Positions 7,989-16,435 of a DNA stretch of 64,000 bases are shown piece by piece. The stretch's first letter is position 1. The number at the start of each line of letters is the position of its first letter. Both the position numbers and the translations under genes were made by a program. This DNA is from Rhodococcus opacus B4 (GTDB lineage: Bacteria > Actinomycetota > Actinomycetes > Mycobacteriales > Mycobacteriaceae): assembly GCF_000010805.1 (NCBI RefSeq), contig NC_012522.1, positions 1,984,001-2,048,000 of the forward strand, in the 5' to 3' direction. The notes below the pieces were generated by a model, which saw only the letters and a list, made by a program, of their open reading frames with translations, was not told the origin of the DNA and searched no databases.

Positions 7989-10172
7989 GTGACCTCACCG
8001 GAACTCGCGCTCACAGTCCGACTGAACACCTCGGCCGCCGACGCCCGGCGCGGCGTGGTCCGGCTGCATCCGGAAGCCCTGGCCGCGCTCGGCGTCCGCG
8101 AGTGGGACGCGATCGCCCTCGTCGGCGCGCGCCGCACCGCCGCGGTGGCGGGTCGCGCGCCGACCGGAACCCCCACCGGGACCGCACTCCTCGACGACGT
8201 GACACTGTCCAACGCCGGGCTGTCCGAGAACAGCACCGTCGTCGTCACACCGGTGACCGTGTACGGCGGGAAGACGGTGACGGTCAGCGGCTCGAATCTG
8301 GCCGTCACCTCCGTCTCCGACGTCACCCTGCGTCACGCCCTGCTCGGCAAGGTCCTCACGGTCGGCGACACGGTGTCGCTGCTGCCCCGCGATCTGGGCC
8401 CCGGAACCAGTACCGCCCCCGCGACCCAGGCCCTGTCCCGGACGTTCGGAGTCGCCTGGACGTCCGAACTGCTCACCGTGACCGGGGTCGACCCGGCCGG
8501 TGGTCCGGTGAGCGTGCAGCCCAACACCGCGGTCGGGTGGGGGGAGGGTGTGCGCGCGACGGTGACCGCGGCGCCGTCCCGGCTGCCCGCGCCGCCCGTC
8601 CGTCCCGCCGAGGACGTGCCCCCGGTCCCGGTCGAGGATCTGGTCGGCGCCCACACCCAGGCGGCCAAACTCACCGAGTGGCTCGGGCTGGCACTCGACG
8701 AACCCGAGCTGCTCCGCACGCTCGGGGCCTCCCCCCATCTGGGGGTCCTCGTGACAGGTCCCGCCGGCGTCGGGAAGGCGACGCTCGCCCGTTCGGTTCT
8801 CGCGTCCCGGCGGGTGGTCGAACTCGACGGGCCGAGTGCCGGCGCGCTCGAAGCAGGCTCCCGGCTGCAGCGGGTCACCGCGGCGGTCGAATCGATCCGC
8901 AGCGGCGGGGTCCTGCTGATCACCGACATCGACGCCCTGCTGCCGTCCACCCCGGAACCGGTGTCGGCGCTGATCATCGAACAGCTCCGCGGCGCGGTCG
9001 ACACCGTCGGGGTCGCGTTCGTCGCGACGTCGGCGCACCCGGAGTCGGTCGACACCAGGTTGCGCGGGCAGGACCTGTGCGACCGCGAACTCGCCCTCAC
9101 CCTGCCCGACGGCTCCACCCGCCGGGCTCTCCTGGAACTGCTGCTGCGCCAGGTCCCCACCGACGGCGTCACCCTCGACGCGATCGCGGCCCGCACACCG
9201 GGGTTCGTCGTAGCCGACCTCGCAGCGCTGTGCCGGGAAGCCGCCCTGCGCGCCGCGTCCCGCGCGGCCAGGAAACCCGTCGAGCCGGCGCTGACGCAGG
9301 ACGATCTGCTCGGCGCCCTCGACGTCATCCGTCCGCTGTCGCGGTCGGGTAGCGAGGAACTCGCGATCGGCAGCGTCACCCTCGATGACGTCGGGGACAT
9401 GGTGGAGACCAAGCAGGCGCTGACGGAGGCCGTGCTGTGGCCGCTGCAGCACCCGGATTCGTTCGCCCGGCTGGGCGTCGACCCCCCGCGCGGAGTGCTG
9501 CTCTACGGCCCGCCCGGCTGCGGCAAGACGTATCTCGTTCGGGCGCTGGCCAGTTCGGGACACCTGAGTGTGCACGCGGTCAAGGGCGCCGAGCTGATGG
9601 ACAAGTGGGTGGGCGCGTCGGAGAAGGCGGTGCGCGAGTTGTTCCAGCGGGCACGGGATTCGGCCCCGTCGCTGATCTTCCTCGACGAGGTGGACGCCCT
9701 GGCCCCGCGCCGCGGCCAGAGTTCCGATTCCGGGGTGGCCGATCGGGTGGTCGCCGCGCTCCTCACCGAACTCGACGGCGTCGAACCGCTGCGCGACGTG
9801 GTGGTGGTCGGCGCCACCAACCGGCCCGACCTCATCGACCCGGCGTTGCTGCGCCCCGGCCGCCTGGAGCGCCTGGTGTTCGTGCCGCCGCCGGACGGCG
9901 ACGCCCGCCGCGCGATCCTCCGGACGTCCGGGAAGGCGGTCCCGCTCGCTGACGACGTCGACCTCGACGCGCTGGCGGACGATCTCGACGGCTACTCAGC
10001 CGCCGACTGCTCCGCGTTGCTGCGGGAGGCGGCGCTGGCCGCGATGCGCCGCAACATCGACGCCGCCGACGTCACCGCGGCCGACGTGGCCGAGGCACGC
10101 GAAAAGGTGCGCCCCTCACTCGATCCCGAGCAAGTGGCGCACCTGAAGGCGTATGCGCTGTCGCGCCCGTGA
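7989..10172 (+). CDS. CDC48/VAT-like AAA ATPase with two AAA domains
   Basis: A 727-residue protein with an N-terminal CDC48-N-like double-psi barrel (residues 1-90, LTVRLNTSAADARRGVVRLH) and two AAA modules. Module 1 has Walker A GPAGVGKAT near residue 255, but its Walker B ends LLITDIDALLP, lacking the catalytic Glu after Asp, so it is probably non-hydrolysing. Module 2 is intact: GPPGCGKT near 510, LIFLDEVDAL near 565, and the second region of homology GATNRPDLIDPALLRPGRLE. Such ATPases unfold or remodel proteins as hexamers. In M. tuberculosis the orthologue, as I recall, is Rv0435c next to pssA-psd, the same arrangement. The TGA stop lies inside a palindrome that also ends the convergent neighbour. 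Confidence 0.88.
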   Translation: MTSPELALTVRLNTSAADARRGVVRLHPEALAALGVREWDAIALVGARRTAAVAGRAPTGTPTGTALLDDVTLSNAGLSENSTVVVTPVTVYGGKTVTVSGSNLAVTSVSDVTLRHALLGKVLTVGDTVSLLPRDLGPGTSTAPATQALSRTFGVAWTSELLTVTGVDPAGGPVSVQPNTAVGWGEGVRATVTAAPSRLPAPPVRPAEDVPPVPVEDLVGAHTQAAKLTEWLGLALDEPELLRTLGASPHLGVLVTGPAGVGKATLARSVLASRRVVELDGPSAGALEAGSRLQRVTAAVESIRSGGVLLITDIDALLPSTPEPVSALIIEQLRGAVDTVGVAFVATSAHPESVDTRLRGQDLCDRELALTLPDGSTRRALLELLLRQVPTDGVTLDAIAARTPGFVVADLAALCREAALRAASRAARKPVEPALTQDDLLGALDVIRPLSRSGSEELAIGSVTLDDVGDMVETKQALTEAVLWPLQHPDSFARLGVDPPRGVLLYGPPGCGKTYLVRALASSGHLSVHAVKGAELMDKWVGASEKAVRELFQRARDSAPSLIFLDEVDALAPRRGQSSDSGVADRVVAALLTELDGVEPLRDVVVVGATNRPDLIDPALLRPGRLERLVFVPPPDGDARRAILRTSGKAVPLADDVDLDALADDLDGYSAADCSALLREAALAAMRRNIDAADVTAADVAEAREKVRPSLDPEQVAHLKAYALSRP

Positions 10173-10211
10173 GTACTTCTCAACCGCGGGCGGTTAACAA
10201 GTACTCACGGG
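10166..10211. terminator. Palindromic bidirectional terminator, copy 1 of a repeated element
   Basis: Two 22-base arms (10166-10187 and 10190-10211) separated by 2 bases form an inverted repeat with two mismatches. Outer arms read CCCGTGAGTACTT / AAGTACTCACGGG. It lies exactly between the convergent AAA ATPase (whose TGA is in the left arm) and the PEP mutase-like gene, whose stop directly abuts the right arm. A clear relative occurs at 29622-29661 between another convergent pair. Likely a rho-independent terminator working in both directions, and possibly a dispersed REP-type element. Confidence 0.75.
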
Positions 10212-10964
10212 TCAGGACCAGCGACCGAGCAGCGTGGCCGCGTGTGCGGCGAGGGCGGCCTGGAAGAACGGGCCGAAACTCACCCGCGCGACGCCGAGCG
10301 GTCCGAAGCTCGCCGGATCGTCCTGATCGGGCAGCCCTATCGCGTTGACGGGCAGCGGGAGCTCCGACGTGAGCCGCTTCTGGGTGGCGTCGTCGTGACG
10401 GCCGACGGGGTACAGCACGTCGGCTCCCGCCTCGGCGGCGAGCTTCAGTCGCGCGATCGCGCGTTCGACACGATCCGACTCCTCGCCCACCTGCTTCACG
10501 AACAGGTCGGTCCGTGCGTTGACGACCACGTGGACCCCGGCGGAATCGGCGGCCTGCCGCAACCCTCCGACGAAGTCGGCGTGCTCCTGCGGCTCGCGGA
10601 GGCGTCCACCCTCGCTGTGGACCGTGTCCTCGATGTTCAGGCCGACCGCGCCCGCACCGATCAGACCCTCGATCAGCCGGGCGGGTTCGAGCCCGTAGCC
10701 GGATTCGATGTCGACCGACAGCGGCAGCTCCACGGCGGCGGTGATCTGCGAGATGCGGTGCAGCAGCTCGTCGAACGTGATCCCCTCGTTGTCGGGCTTG
10801 CCGATCGAATCGGACACCGGGTGGCTTCCGACCGTCAGCGCCTGAAACCCGGCGGACACAGCCAGATTCGCGGACCACGCATCCCACACGGTGGGCAGGA
10901 TGACGGGGTTGCCGGGCCGGTGCAGCTCCAGCAGGGTGGTGGCCTTCTCGTTGATCGACGTCAT
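10212..10964 (-). CDS. Isocitrate lyase/PEP mutase superfamily protein
   Basis: A 250-residue protein of the PEP mutase/2-methylisocitrate lyase fold. Family blocks are ILPTVWDAWSA at the first strand, LPLSVDIESGYG containing the metal-binding acidic residues, GLNIEDTVH, and VVVNARTDLF. The KKCGH active-site loop of true isocitrate lyase is absent, so the exact C-C or C-P lyase reaction is open; homologues are often only called isocitrate lyase/phosphoenolpyruvate mutase family. The ATG at 10964 is preceded by GAGGAG six bases away; an upstream in-frame ATG would add 16 polar residues without a better ribosome-binding site. It faces the AAA ATPase gene and is divergent from the membrane protein gene at 11075. 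Confidence 0.8.
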   Translation of the reverse strand: MTSINEKATTLLELHRPGNPVILPTVWDAWSANLAVSAGFQALTVGSHPVSDSIGKPDNEGITFDELLHRISQITAAVELPLSVDIESGYGLEPARLIEGLIGAGAVGLNIEDTVHSEGGRLREPQEHADFVGGLRQAADSAGVHVVVNARTDLFVKQVGEESDRVERAIARLKLAAEAGADVLYPVGRHDDATQKRLTSELPLPVNAIGLPDQDDPASFGPLGVARVSFGPFFQAALAAHAATLLGRWS

Positions 10965-11074
10965 AGGGGGCTCCTCGCCTCGGGTTCTTCGATCGGAGTC
11001 GTTCTCGGGCACGCCTTCGGTGCCAACGCCCGGTTCGCCGTTTCCATTCCTGCCCGCTCGAGTACCGTGAGCAA

Positions 11075-12427
11075 ATGGACTTCCGGGAACCCCTGTCGGC
11101 CGCGGCTGCCCTCGCGTCCGGCGCTCTGGCCGGGTTCGTCCTCACCAATCCCCGCAACCGGGCCTGGACGATCAACGCCTCCGATCGCGAGATCGACCGG
11201 TGGATCAGCAGCCAGCCGACCGGTGTGGTGGTGGCGCTGGTTCTCGCCGTCATCGCGGTGGGCGGTCTGCAACGGTCGGGCTCCCGCCGGGTGTCGTGGC
11301 TCCTGGCCGCGGCGTGTGCGCTCGTCCTGATCGGCGCGCGCTGGGCGGTGCCCGGCGCCGGCGGCGTCGACACGTTGATCGCCCTGCACTTCGCCAAGAC
11401 CGCGACGGCCGGGTTCCTGCTGGGCGCGGCCGTGGCCGCGGTGTGGGGTCGCTGGGCTTCGCAGCTGGCCCTGACGCTGGGGGTCGCGGGCGCGTTCCTC
11501 CTCGCGAGCGTGCAGAAACTGCCGCGCAGCGACACCGCGTATGTCGAGCCCGCGAGCATGAGCACCTCGGCGATCGGCGAACCCCCGCAGTGGCTGCTGA
11601 GCGGCGTTCTCGTGCTCGCGCTCGCGTCGGCGATGGTGGCGCGGTCGCAGTTCCGGGTCCAACGCCCCGAACGAAAGACTCTCCTGACCGCGCTGGTCGG
11701 GGCCCTGGGGCTCGCCCTGCTCAACCGGCTGCTCGGGGCGTGGATCGACGATCAGGAATTCGGCGAACCCCTGACGGTCTGGCTGATCGTGGCGTTCTCG
11801 CTCGCCGTGATCCTGGGGGTCACCGTGCTGATCGGGCGACGGTTCCCGGGGATCGACGGACACTTCCTCGTCGCCGCGACCGGGATCACCGCCGCGGCCG
11901 TCCTCGTCCTCGACGACCTCCGGACCCCGCGGGTGACGACGCCCGCGCCCGCGTTGCTGGCAGTCGGCGTCGTCACCCTGGCCGCGGGAATGGCGGTGGC
12001 GGTCAGGGTTCCGCCGAAGCGGCGACGGCCCGGGTGGGGGTTGTGCCTCGCCGCCGTCGTTCCACTGGTCGCCACCATCTCGCCCGACTTCGGCAACGAC
12101 GGCGTCGGGCTCCTGCTCCGGCTGGCGGTCCTGGGCGGGGGGACGGGTTTCGCGCTCGCCTCTGCGCTGCCTGCTTCCGCGCCTGTCGCGGTGCTCGGTC
12201 TGGCACTGCCGTTCGCGTCGCTGGTGTTCGTCGCGGCGACCACGGTCCCCCGCAGCCGGGTGGTGTACTCGGGTGCACCCAGCGAACACCGTCTGCCGTC
12301 GTCGCCGGCCTCGACCGCCGCGTCCGACCATCTCGCCGGCGTGGCGATGCTGCTCGTCGTCGCGTTCTGCGTCTACTCGCTCCGTGAGCGTCACAGTGCA
12401 CCGGAGGGCACCGCGCCGCTCACCTAA
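11075..12427 (+). CDS. Polytopic membrane protein of unknown function
   Basis: A 450-residue hydrophobic protein with about 12 predicted helices (for example VVVALVLAVIAVGGL, FLLGAAVAAVWG, WLLSGVLVLALASAMVA, VWLIVAFSLAVILGVTVLI). It starts at ATG 11075 with no signal peptide cleavage site. An early stretch AGFVLTNPRNRAWTINASD precedes an alternating loop-helix pattern. A segment around residues 95-140 (VDTLIALHFAKTATAGFLLG) carries the few charged residues within the membrane. It resembles a small transporter or phosphatase-like membrane scaffold but has no motif I can name. Its stop overlaps that of the convergent Nudix gene by four bases. Confidence 0.6.
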   Translation: MDFREPLSAAAALASGALAGFVLTNPRNRAWTINASDREIDRWISSQPTGVVVALVLAVIAVGGLQRSGSRRVSWLLAAACALVLIGARWAVPGAGGVDTLIALHFAKTATAGFLLGAAVAAVWGRWASQLALTLGVAGAFLLASVQKLPRSDTAYVEPASMSTSAIGEPPQWLLSGVLVLALASAMVARSQFRVQRPERKTLLTALVGALGLALLNRLLGAWIDDQEFGEPLTVWLIVAFSLAVILGVTVLIGRRFPGIDGHFLVAATGITAAAVLVLDDLRTPRVTTPAPALLAVGVVTLAAGMAVAVRVPPKRRRPGWGLCLAAVVPLVATISPDFGNDGVGLLLRLAVLGGGTGFALASALPASAPVAVLGLALPFASLVFVAATTVPRSRVVYSGAPSEHRLPSSPASTAASDHLAGVAMLLVVAFCVYSLRERHSAPEGTAPLT

Positions 12428-12834
12428 TCGAGGAGGCCGAGCGACTGCAGCCGGCGGAACACGAGCATCGAGCCGGGCGCGACGTCCGGCATCGCCGCAT
12501 ATTCGTCGACGGTGAAGTACCGCAGTTCGGCGATCTCGCTCGTCGGCCGCGGCTCGCTGCTCAGTTCGGCGAGGAAGCAGGTCATGTGCAGGTCCGTGCC
12601 CTCGGGATGTCCGTATGCGGGCGCCTCGAAGACCCCCAGGCGTTCGAGTGTCCCGTCGACGATTCCGGCGTCGAGTTCTTCCCGGATCTCGCGGTGCAGA
12701 GCCTGTTCGGCGTTCTCCCCGGGGTCGATCTTGCCGCCGGCCATGTAGAACGCGGACTTCCCCGCCGATCGCGTCTGGAGGAGTTTGCGGTCTCGGATGT
12801 GGGCGAGCGCGGCGGTTCGGATCTCGGCTGGCAC
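12424..12834 (-). CDS. Nudix hydrolase
   Basis: A 136-residue single-domain Nudix protein that should cleave a nucleoside diphosphate linked to another moiety. The Nudix box is complete: GKIDPGE, then seven residues, then REIREELDAG (GX5EX7REUXEEXGU), giving the Mg-binding glutamates. Small size and the lack of flanking domains fit a MutT/NUDT1-like or general Nudix hydrolase; the substrate is not predictable. It is convergent with the membrane protein gene (4-bp overlap) and divergent from the Mrp antiporter operon. Confidence 0.85.
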   Translation of the reverse strand: MPAEIRTAALAHIRDRKLLQTRSAGKSAFYMAGGKIDPGENAEQALHREIREELDAGIVDGTLERLGVFEAPAYGHPEGTDLHMTCFLAELSSEPRPTSEIAELRYFTVDEYAAMPDVAPGSMLVFRRLQSLGLLD

Positions 12835-12950
12835 GGACCCAAGATAGTGCAGTCCGCGGACGCGCCCGTAACACAGCGCGCCCCTTTAGTCCGATTTGCC
12901 GCGATTGTGGGTCCGAATAACCGACCCAGTAGGATGTACCCGTAGCCCAG

Positions 12951-12962
12951 TTCGCTAGCGAA
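12951..12962. promoter_or_regulatory. Perfect 12-bp palindrome in the Mrp operon leader
   Basis: TTCGCTAGCGAA is a perfect palindrome about 70 bp before the first Mrp gene, downstream of a possible -10 element TAGGAT at 12930-12935. It overlaps a second pairing (GTTCGCT at 12950-12956 with AGCGAAC at 12962-12968). It could be an operator or a leader hairpin; nothing identifies the regulator. Confidence 0.35.
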
Positions 12963-13034
12963 GCGAACGGTCTACAGACTCGGTTCGTTTCGTTCCGACA
13001 CCCCGCCGCCCGCTGACCCCCGACGGAGTGCCTT

Positions 13035-15869
13035 TTGCTTGCTGTTCTGCTCGCCCATGCCGTTGCCGCCGTTCTGGCTCCGCTTGTGGTGCGCAAGTTC
13101 GGCCGCAACGGTTTCTACCCCCTCTCCCTCGTTCCGCTGGCGTCGCTCGGATGGGTGATCGCGAACTGGGGAACGGTTCAGACGGTTTCCATCGAGTGGG
13201 CTCCGGGTCTGTCGATGGAACTCGACTTCTGGTTCGATCCGCTCGCCGCGATCATGTCGGTGCTGGTGCTCGGCATCGGCACTTTGATCCTGGTCTATTG
13301 CGCCCGCTACTTCACCGACGACGAACCCCGACTCGGCATCTTCGCCGCCGAGATGGTGGCGTTCGCCGGGGCCATGTTCGGGCTCGTCGCGAGCGACAAC
13401 ATGTTGCTGCTCTACACCTTCTGGGAACTGACGACGGTCCTGTCATTCCTGCTGGTCGGGCATTACGCCGAACGCGCCTCGAGCCGCCGCGCCGCGACGC
13501 AGGCCCTGCTGGTCACGACCGCGGGTGGCCTGGCCATGCTCGTCGGCATCATCATCCTCGGTCAGGTAGGCGGCACGTACAACCTGTCCGAACTGATCGA
13601 GGTCGCACCGCGCGGCTGGCTCGCCGGTGTCGGCGTCGTGCTGGTCCTCATCGGCGCGCTGTCGAAATCGGCGATCGTGCCGCTGCACTTCTGGTTGCCC
13701 GGCGCGATGGCCGCCCCGACCCCGGTCAGCGGCTACCTGCACGCCGCGGCGATGGTGAAGGCCGGCATCTACCTGGTGGCCAGGTTGTCGCCGGGTTTCG
13801 CCGACGCGGCGCCCTGGCGGTTCACGATCATCACGCTCGGCCTGCTGACGATGGTTCTCGCCGGGTGGCGGGCGATGCGCGCCTTCGACCTCAAGCTGGT
13901 GCTCGCGTTCGGCACCGTCAGCCAACTCGGCTTCATGATGGTGCTCGTCGGTCTCGGCACCCGGGACGCCGCGCTCGCCGGGATGACGATGGTCGTCGCG
14001 CACGCGATGTTCAAGGCCGCACTGTTCATGGTCGTCGGCATCATCGACCACTCGACGGGCACCCGCGACATCCGCAAACTCGCGCACCTCGGCAATCGTG
14101 CGCCTGCGCTCACGATCTTCGCCGCGATGGCCGCGGCCAGCATGGCCGGGCTGCCGCCGTTCCTCGGGTTCGTCGGCAAGGAGGCCGCTTTCGACTCCCT
14201 GCTGAGCACGACCGTCCTCGCCGACCCGGCGCGGGTCGTCACCGTCGGCGTCGTCGTCTTGGGTTCGATCCTCACGCTCGCGTACAGCGTGCGGTTCATG
14301 TGGGGTGCGTTCGGGCGCAAGCGGCTCGCGCGGCCGAGCCCGGCCGTGCAGGGCATGCACGCTCCCGGACCGTTGTTCCTCGCCGCGCCCGCAGCTCTCT
14401 CCGTCCTGAGCCTGGCGGCCGGACTGGTGGCGCCGCAGCTCGAGAAGCTGCTGACGCCGTACTCGCGCACCCTGCCCGCCGAGGGCGCCGCCGATTACCA
14501 CCTCGCGCTGTGGCACGGCGTCAACACCGCGCTGCTGCTCACGCTGCTCGTCTTCGCGGTCGGCACCGCGCTGTTCGTGGCGCAGCGCTGGGTCAACCGG
14601 TTGCGGTTCGAGCATCCGCCGCTCGGCAACGCCGACCGGATCTACGACGCGACACTGCGCGGCATGGACGCCCTGTCGATGCGGCTGACCGGCGCCACCC
14701 AGCGCGGTTCGCTGCCGCTGACGCAGGCGACCATCCTCGGGACCCTGGTGCTGGTGCCGCTGGTGCTGCTCGTCGTCGGCACCGACACCGGCGCCGACGT
14801 GCGCCTGTGGGATTCGCCGGTCCAGTTCGTGATCGGGCTGATGATGGTCGCGGCCGCGCTCGCCGCGACCGTGATGCGCAACCGTCTGGCCAGCGTGATC
14901 CTCGTCGGCCTCAGCGGCTACGGCTGCGGTGTGCTGTTCGCTCTCCACGGTGCCCCCGACCTCGCGCTCACCCAGTTCCTGGTGGAGACATTGACCCTCG
15001 TCATCTTCGTCCTCGTGTTCCGGAAACTGCCCGCCGAGGTCGACGAGCGCCGGGCGATCGGCTTCAAGATTCCGCGGGCACTACTGGCGGTCGCGGTCGG
15101 TGCCACTATCACCACGATCGGCGCGTACGCCATCAACGCGCGGAACTCGGTGCCGATCTACGAGCGTCTCCCCGACGCGGCGTACTACCTCGGCAACGGC
15201 AAGAACGTCGTCAATGTTCTGCTCGTCGACATCCGCGCCTGGGACACGCTCGGCGAGATCTCGGTGCTGCTCGTGGCGGCCACGGGTGTCGCGAGCCTCG
15301 TGTTCCGGAATCGCCGCTTCGGCAGCGCCCCCCGGGTGGCGGACGCCCCCGCGGTCACCGCCGATTCTTCGGCCTCGCATTCCGAGACCACGTGGCTGCT
15401 CGGCGGCGACCTCATCGACCCGAAACACCGGTCACTCGTCCTCGAGGTGACGACGCGGCTGATCTTCCCGACCATCATGGTGCTGTCGGTGTACTTCTTC
15501 TTCGCCGGTCACAACGCGCCCGGCGGCGGGTTCGCCGGCGGCCTCACCGCCGGTCTGGCGCTGGTCCTGCGGTACCTCGCGGGCGGACGATACGAACTCG
15601 GCGAGACCGTCCCGATCGACGCGGGCAAGATCCTGGGGCTCGGGCTCACCCTCGCCGCCGGCACCGCGCTGGCGTCGCTGTTCCTCGGCGCCCCCGCGCT
15701 CTCGTCCGCGGTGTTCGAGGTGACACTGCCGGTGATCGGTCACGTCAAGATGGTCACCGCCCTCTTCTTCGACCTGGGTGTGTACCTCATCGTGGTCGGA
15801 CTCGTACTCGACGTCCTCCGCAGCCTCGGGGCACGTCTCGACGCACAGGTCGAGGTGAACCAGCAATGA
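13035..15869 (+). CDS. mnhA: Mrp-type Na+/H+ antiporter subunit A (fused A and B)
   Basis: A 944-residue polytopic membrane protein, first of a complete Mrp operon exchanging Na+ (or K+) for H+. The N-terminal two-thirds is the complex-I NuoL-like proton-pumping domain; SKSAIVPLHFWLPGAM and SGYLHAAAMVKAGIYLVAR hold the conserved Lys and His of the channel. The C-terminal part contains the MrpB domain, seen in HNAPGGGFAGGLTAGLALVL, so A and B are one chain. I take TTG at 13035 as the start; GGAG lies seven bases upstream and the first helix begins immediately. An overlapping GTG at 13028 is in a different frame. The stop overlaps the ATG of subunit C (ATGA). Confidence 0.92.
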   Translation: MLAVLLAHAVAAVLAPLVVRKFGRNGFYPLSLVPLASLGWVIANWGTVQTVSIEWAPGLSMELDFWFDPLAAIMSVLVLGIGTLILVYCARYFTDDEPRLGIFAAEMVAFAGAMFGLVASDNMLLLYTFWELTTVLSFLLVGHYAERASSRRAATQALLVTTAGGLAMLVGIIILGQVGGTYNLSELIEVAPRGWLAGVGVVLVLIGALSKSAIVPLHFWLPGAMAAPTPVSGYLHAAAMVKAGIYLVARLSPGFADAAPWRFTIITLGLLTMVLAGWRAMRAFDLKLVLAFGTVSQLGFMMVLVGLGTRDAALAGMTMVVAHAMFKAALFMVVGIIDHSTGTRDIRKLAHLGNRAPALTIFAAMAAASMAGLPPFLGFVGKEAAFDSLLSTTVLADPARVVTVGVVVLGSILTLAYSVRFMWGAFGRKRLARPSPAVQGMHAPGPLFLAAPAALSVLSLAAGLVAPQLEKLLTPYSRTLPAEGAADYHLALWHGVNTALLLTLLVFAVGTALFVAQRWVNRLRFEHPPLGNADRIYDATLRGMDALSMRLTGATQRGSLPLTQATILGTLVLVPLVLLVVGTDTGADVRLWDSPVQFVIGLMMVAAALAATVMRNRLASVILVGLSGYGCGVLFALHGAPDLALTQFLVETLTLVIFVLVFRKLPAEVDERRAIGFKIPRALLAVAVGATITTIGAYAINARNSVPIYERLPDAAYYLGNGKNVVNVLLVDIRAWDTLGEISVLLVAATGVASLVFRNRRFGSAPRVADAPAVTADSSASHSETTWLLGGDLIDPKHRSLVLEVTTRLIFPTIMVLSVYFFFAGHNAPGGGFAGGLTAGLALVLRYLAGGRYELGETVPIDAGKILGLGLTLAAGTALASLFLGAPALSSAVFEVTLPVIGHVKMVTALFFDLGVYLIVVGLVLDVLRSLGARLDAQVEVNQQ

Positions 15870-16435
15870 GCGCGAACATCGGATTTCTCGTCATCATCGG
15901 CGTCCTCGTGTCGGCCGGCGTCTACCTGCTCATCGAACGCAGCATCACCCGGATGCTGCTCGGGCTGCTGCTGTTCGGCAACGGCATCAACCTGCTCATC
16001 CTCACGTCCGGTGGGCCGGACGGCAACCCACCCATCGTGGGCCGCGGGTCCATTCACGAGTCGATGGCCGACCCGCTGGCGCAGGCGATGATCCTGACCG
16101 CGATCGTCATCACGATGGGCATCGCCGGCTTCGTGCTCGCGCTCGCGTACCGGTCGTTCAAGATCACCACGCAGGACGCCGTCGAGAACGACCCCGAGGA
16201 CACCAAGGTCCTGCGGCGCCGGTCGCCGGCCGAGGCCCCCGACCGCGACCGCTCCGACGACCCGGTCACCGGCGAGCCCAGTTTCAGCGGCGACGCCTTC
16301 GACAAGGACGGAAACCCCATTCCCCTGGAAGAACTGAAGAACCTCGAAGACCTCGAATGCTACGAAGACCTGCACGAGGGTGACTTCGACGACGACGAGG
16401 ACACCGACAAGGCCGGGATCGGGGAGAAGCTGTGA
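15866..16435 (+). CDS. mnhC: Mrp antiporter subunit C with long acidic C-terminal tail
   Basis: A NuoK-like subunit of 189 residues with three membrane helices in residues 1-95 (IGFLVIIGVLVSAGVYLLI, LLGLLLFGNGINLLILTS, AMILTAIVITMGIAGFVLAL). MrpC proteins are usually about 110-120 residues. Here roughly 85 extra residues follow, strongly acidic, with LEELKNLEDLECYEDLHEG and FDDDEDTDKAG at the end, predicted cytosolic. This tail could be a regulatory or ion-buffering extension. The ATG overlaps the mnhA stop, and the stop overlaps the mnhD GTG. The correct frame is easy to miss because it lies inside a longer spurious open frame beginning at 13028. Confidence 0.9.
   Translation: MSANIGFLVIIGVLVSAGVYLLIERSITRMLLGLLLFGNGINLLILTSGGPDGNPPIVGRGSIHESMADPLAQAMILTAIVITMGIAGFVLALAYRSFKITTQDAVENDPEDTKVLRRRSPAEAPDRDRSDDPVTGEPSFSGDAFDKDGNPIPLEELKNLEDLECYEDLHEGDFDDDEDTDKAGIGEKL

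Noticed and set aside
13443..14948. Minus-strand open frame opposite mnhA, rich in His, Glu and Asp
   Set aside because: Composition is that of antisense to hydrophobic helices; no start signal or domain.
13028..16435. A 1,135-codon plus-strand open frame overlapping mnhA
   Set aside because: Only its last 189 codons (from 15866) are real, as mnhC. The upstream part is Arg-rich shadow of mnhA, which has clear NuoL-type helices in its own frame.
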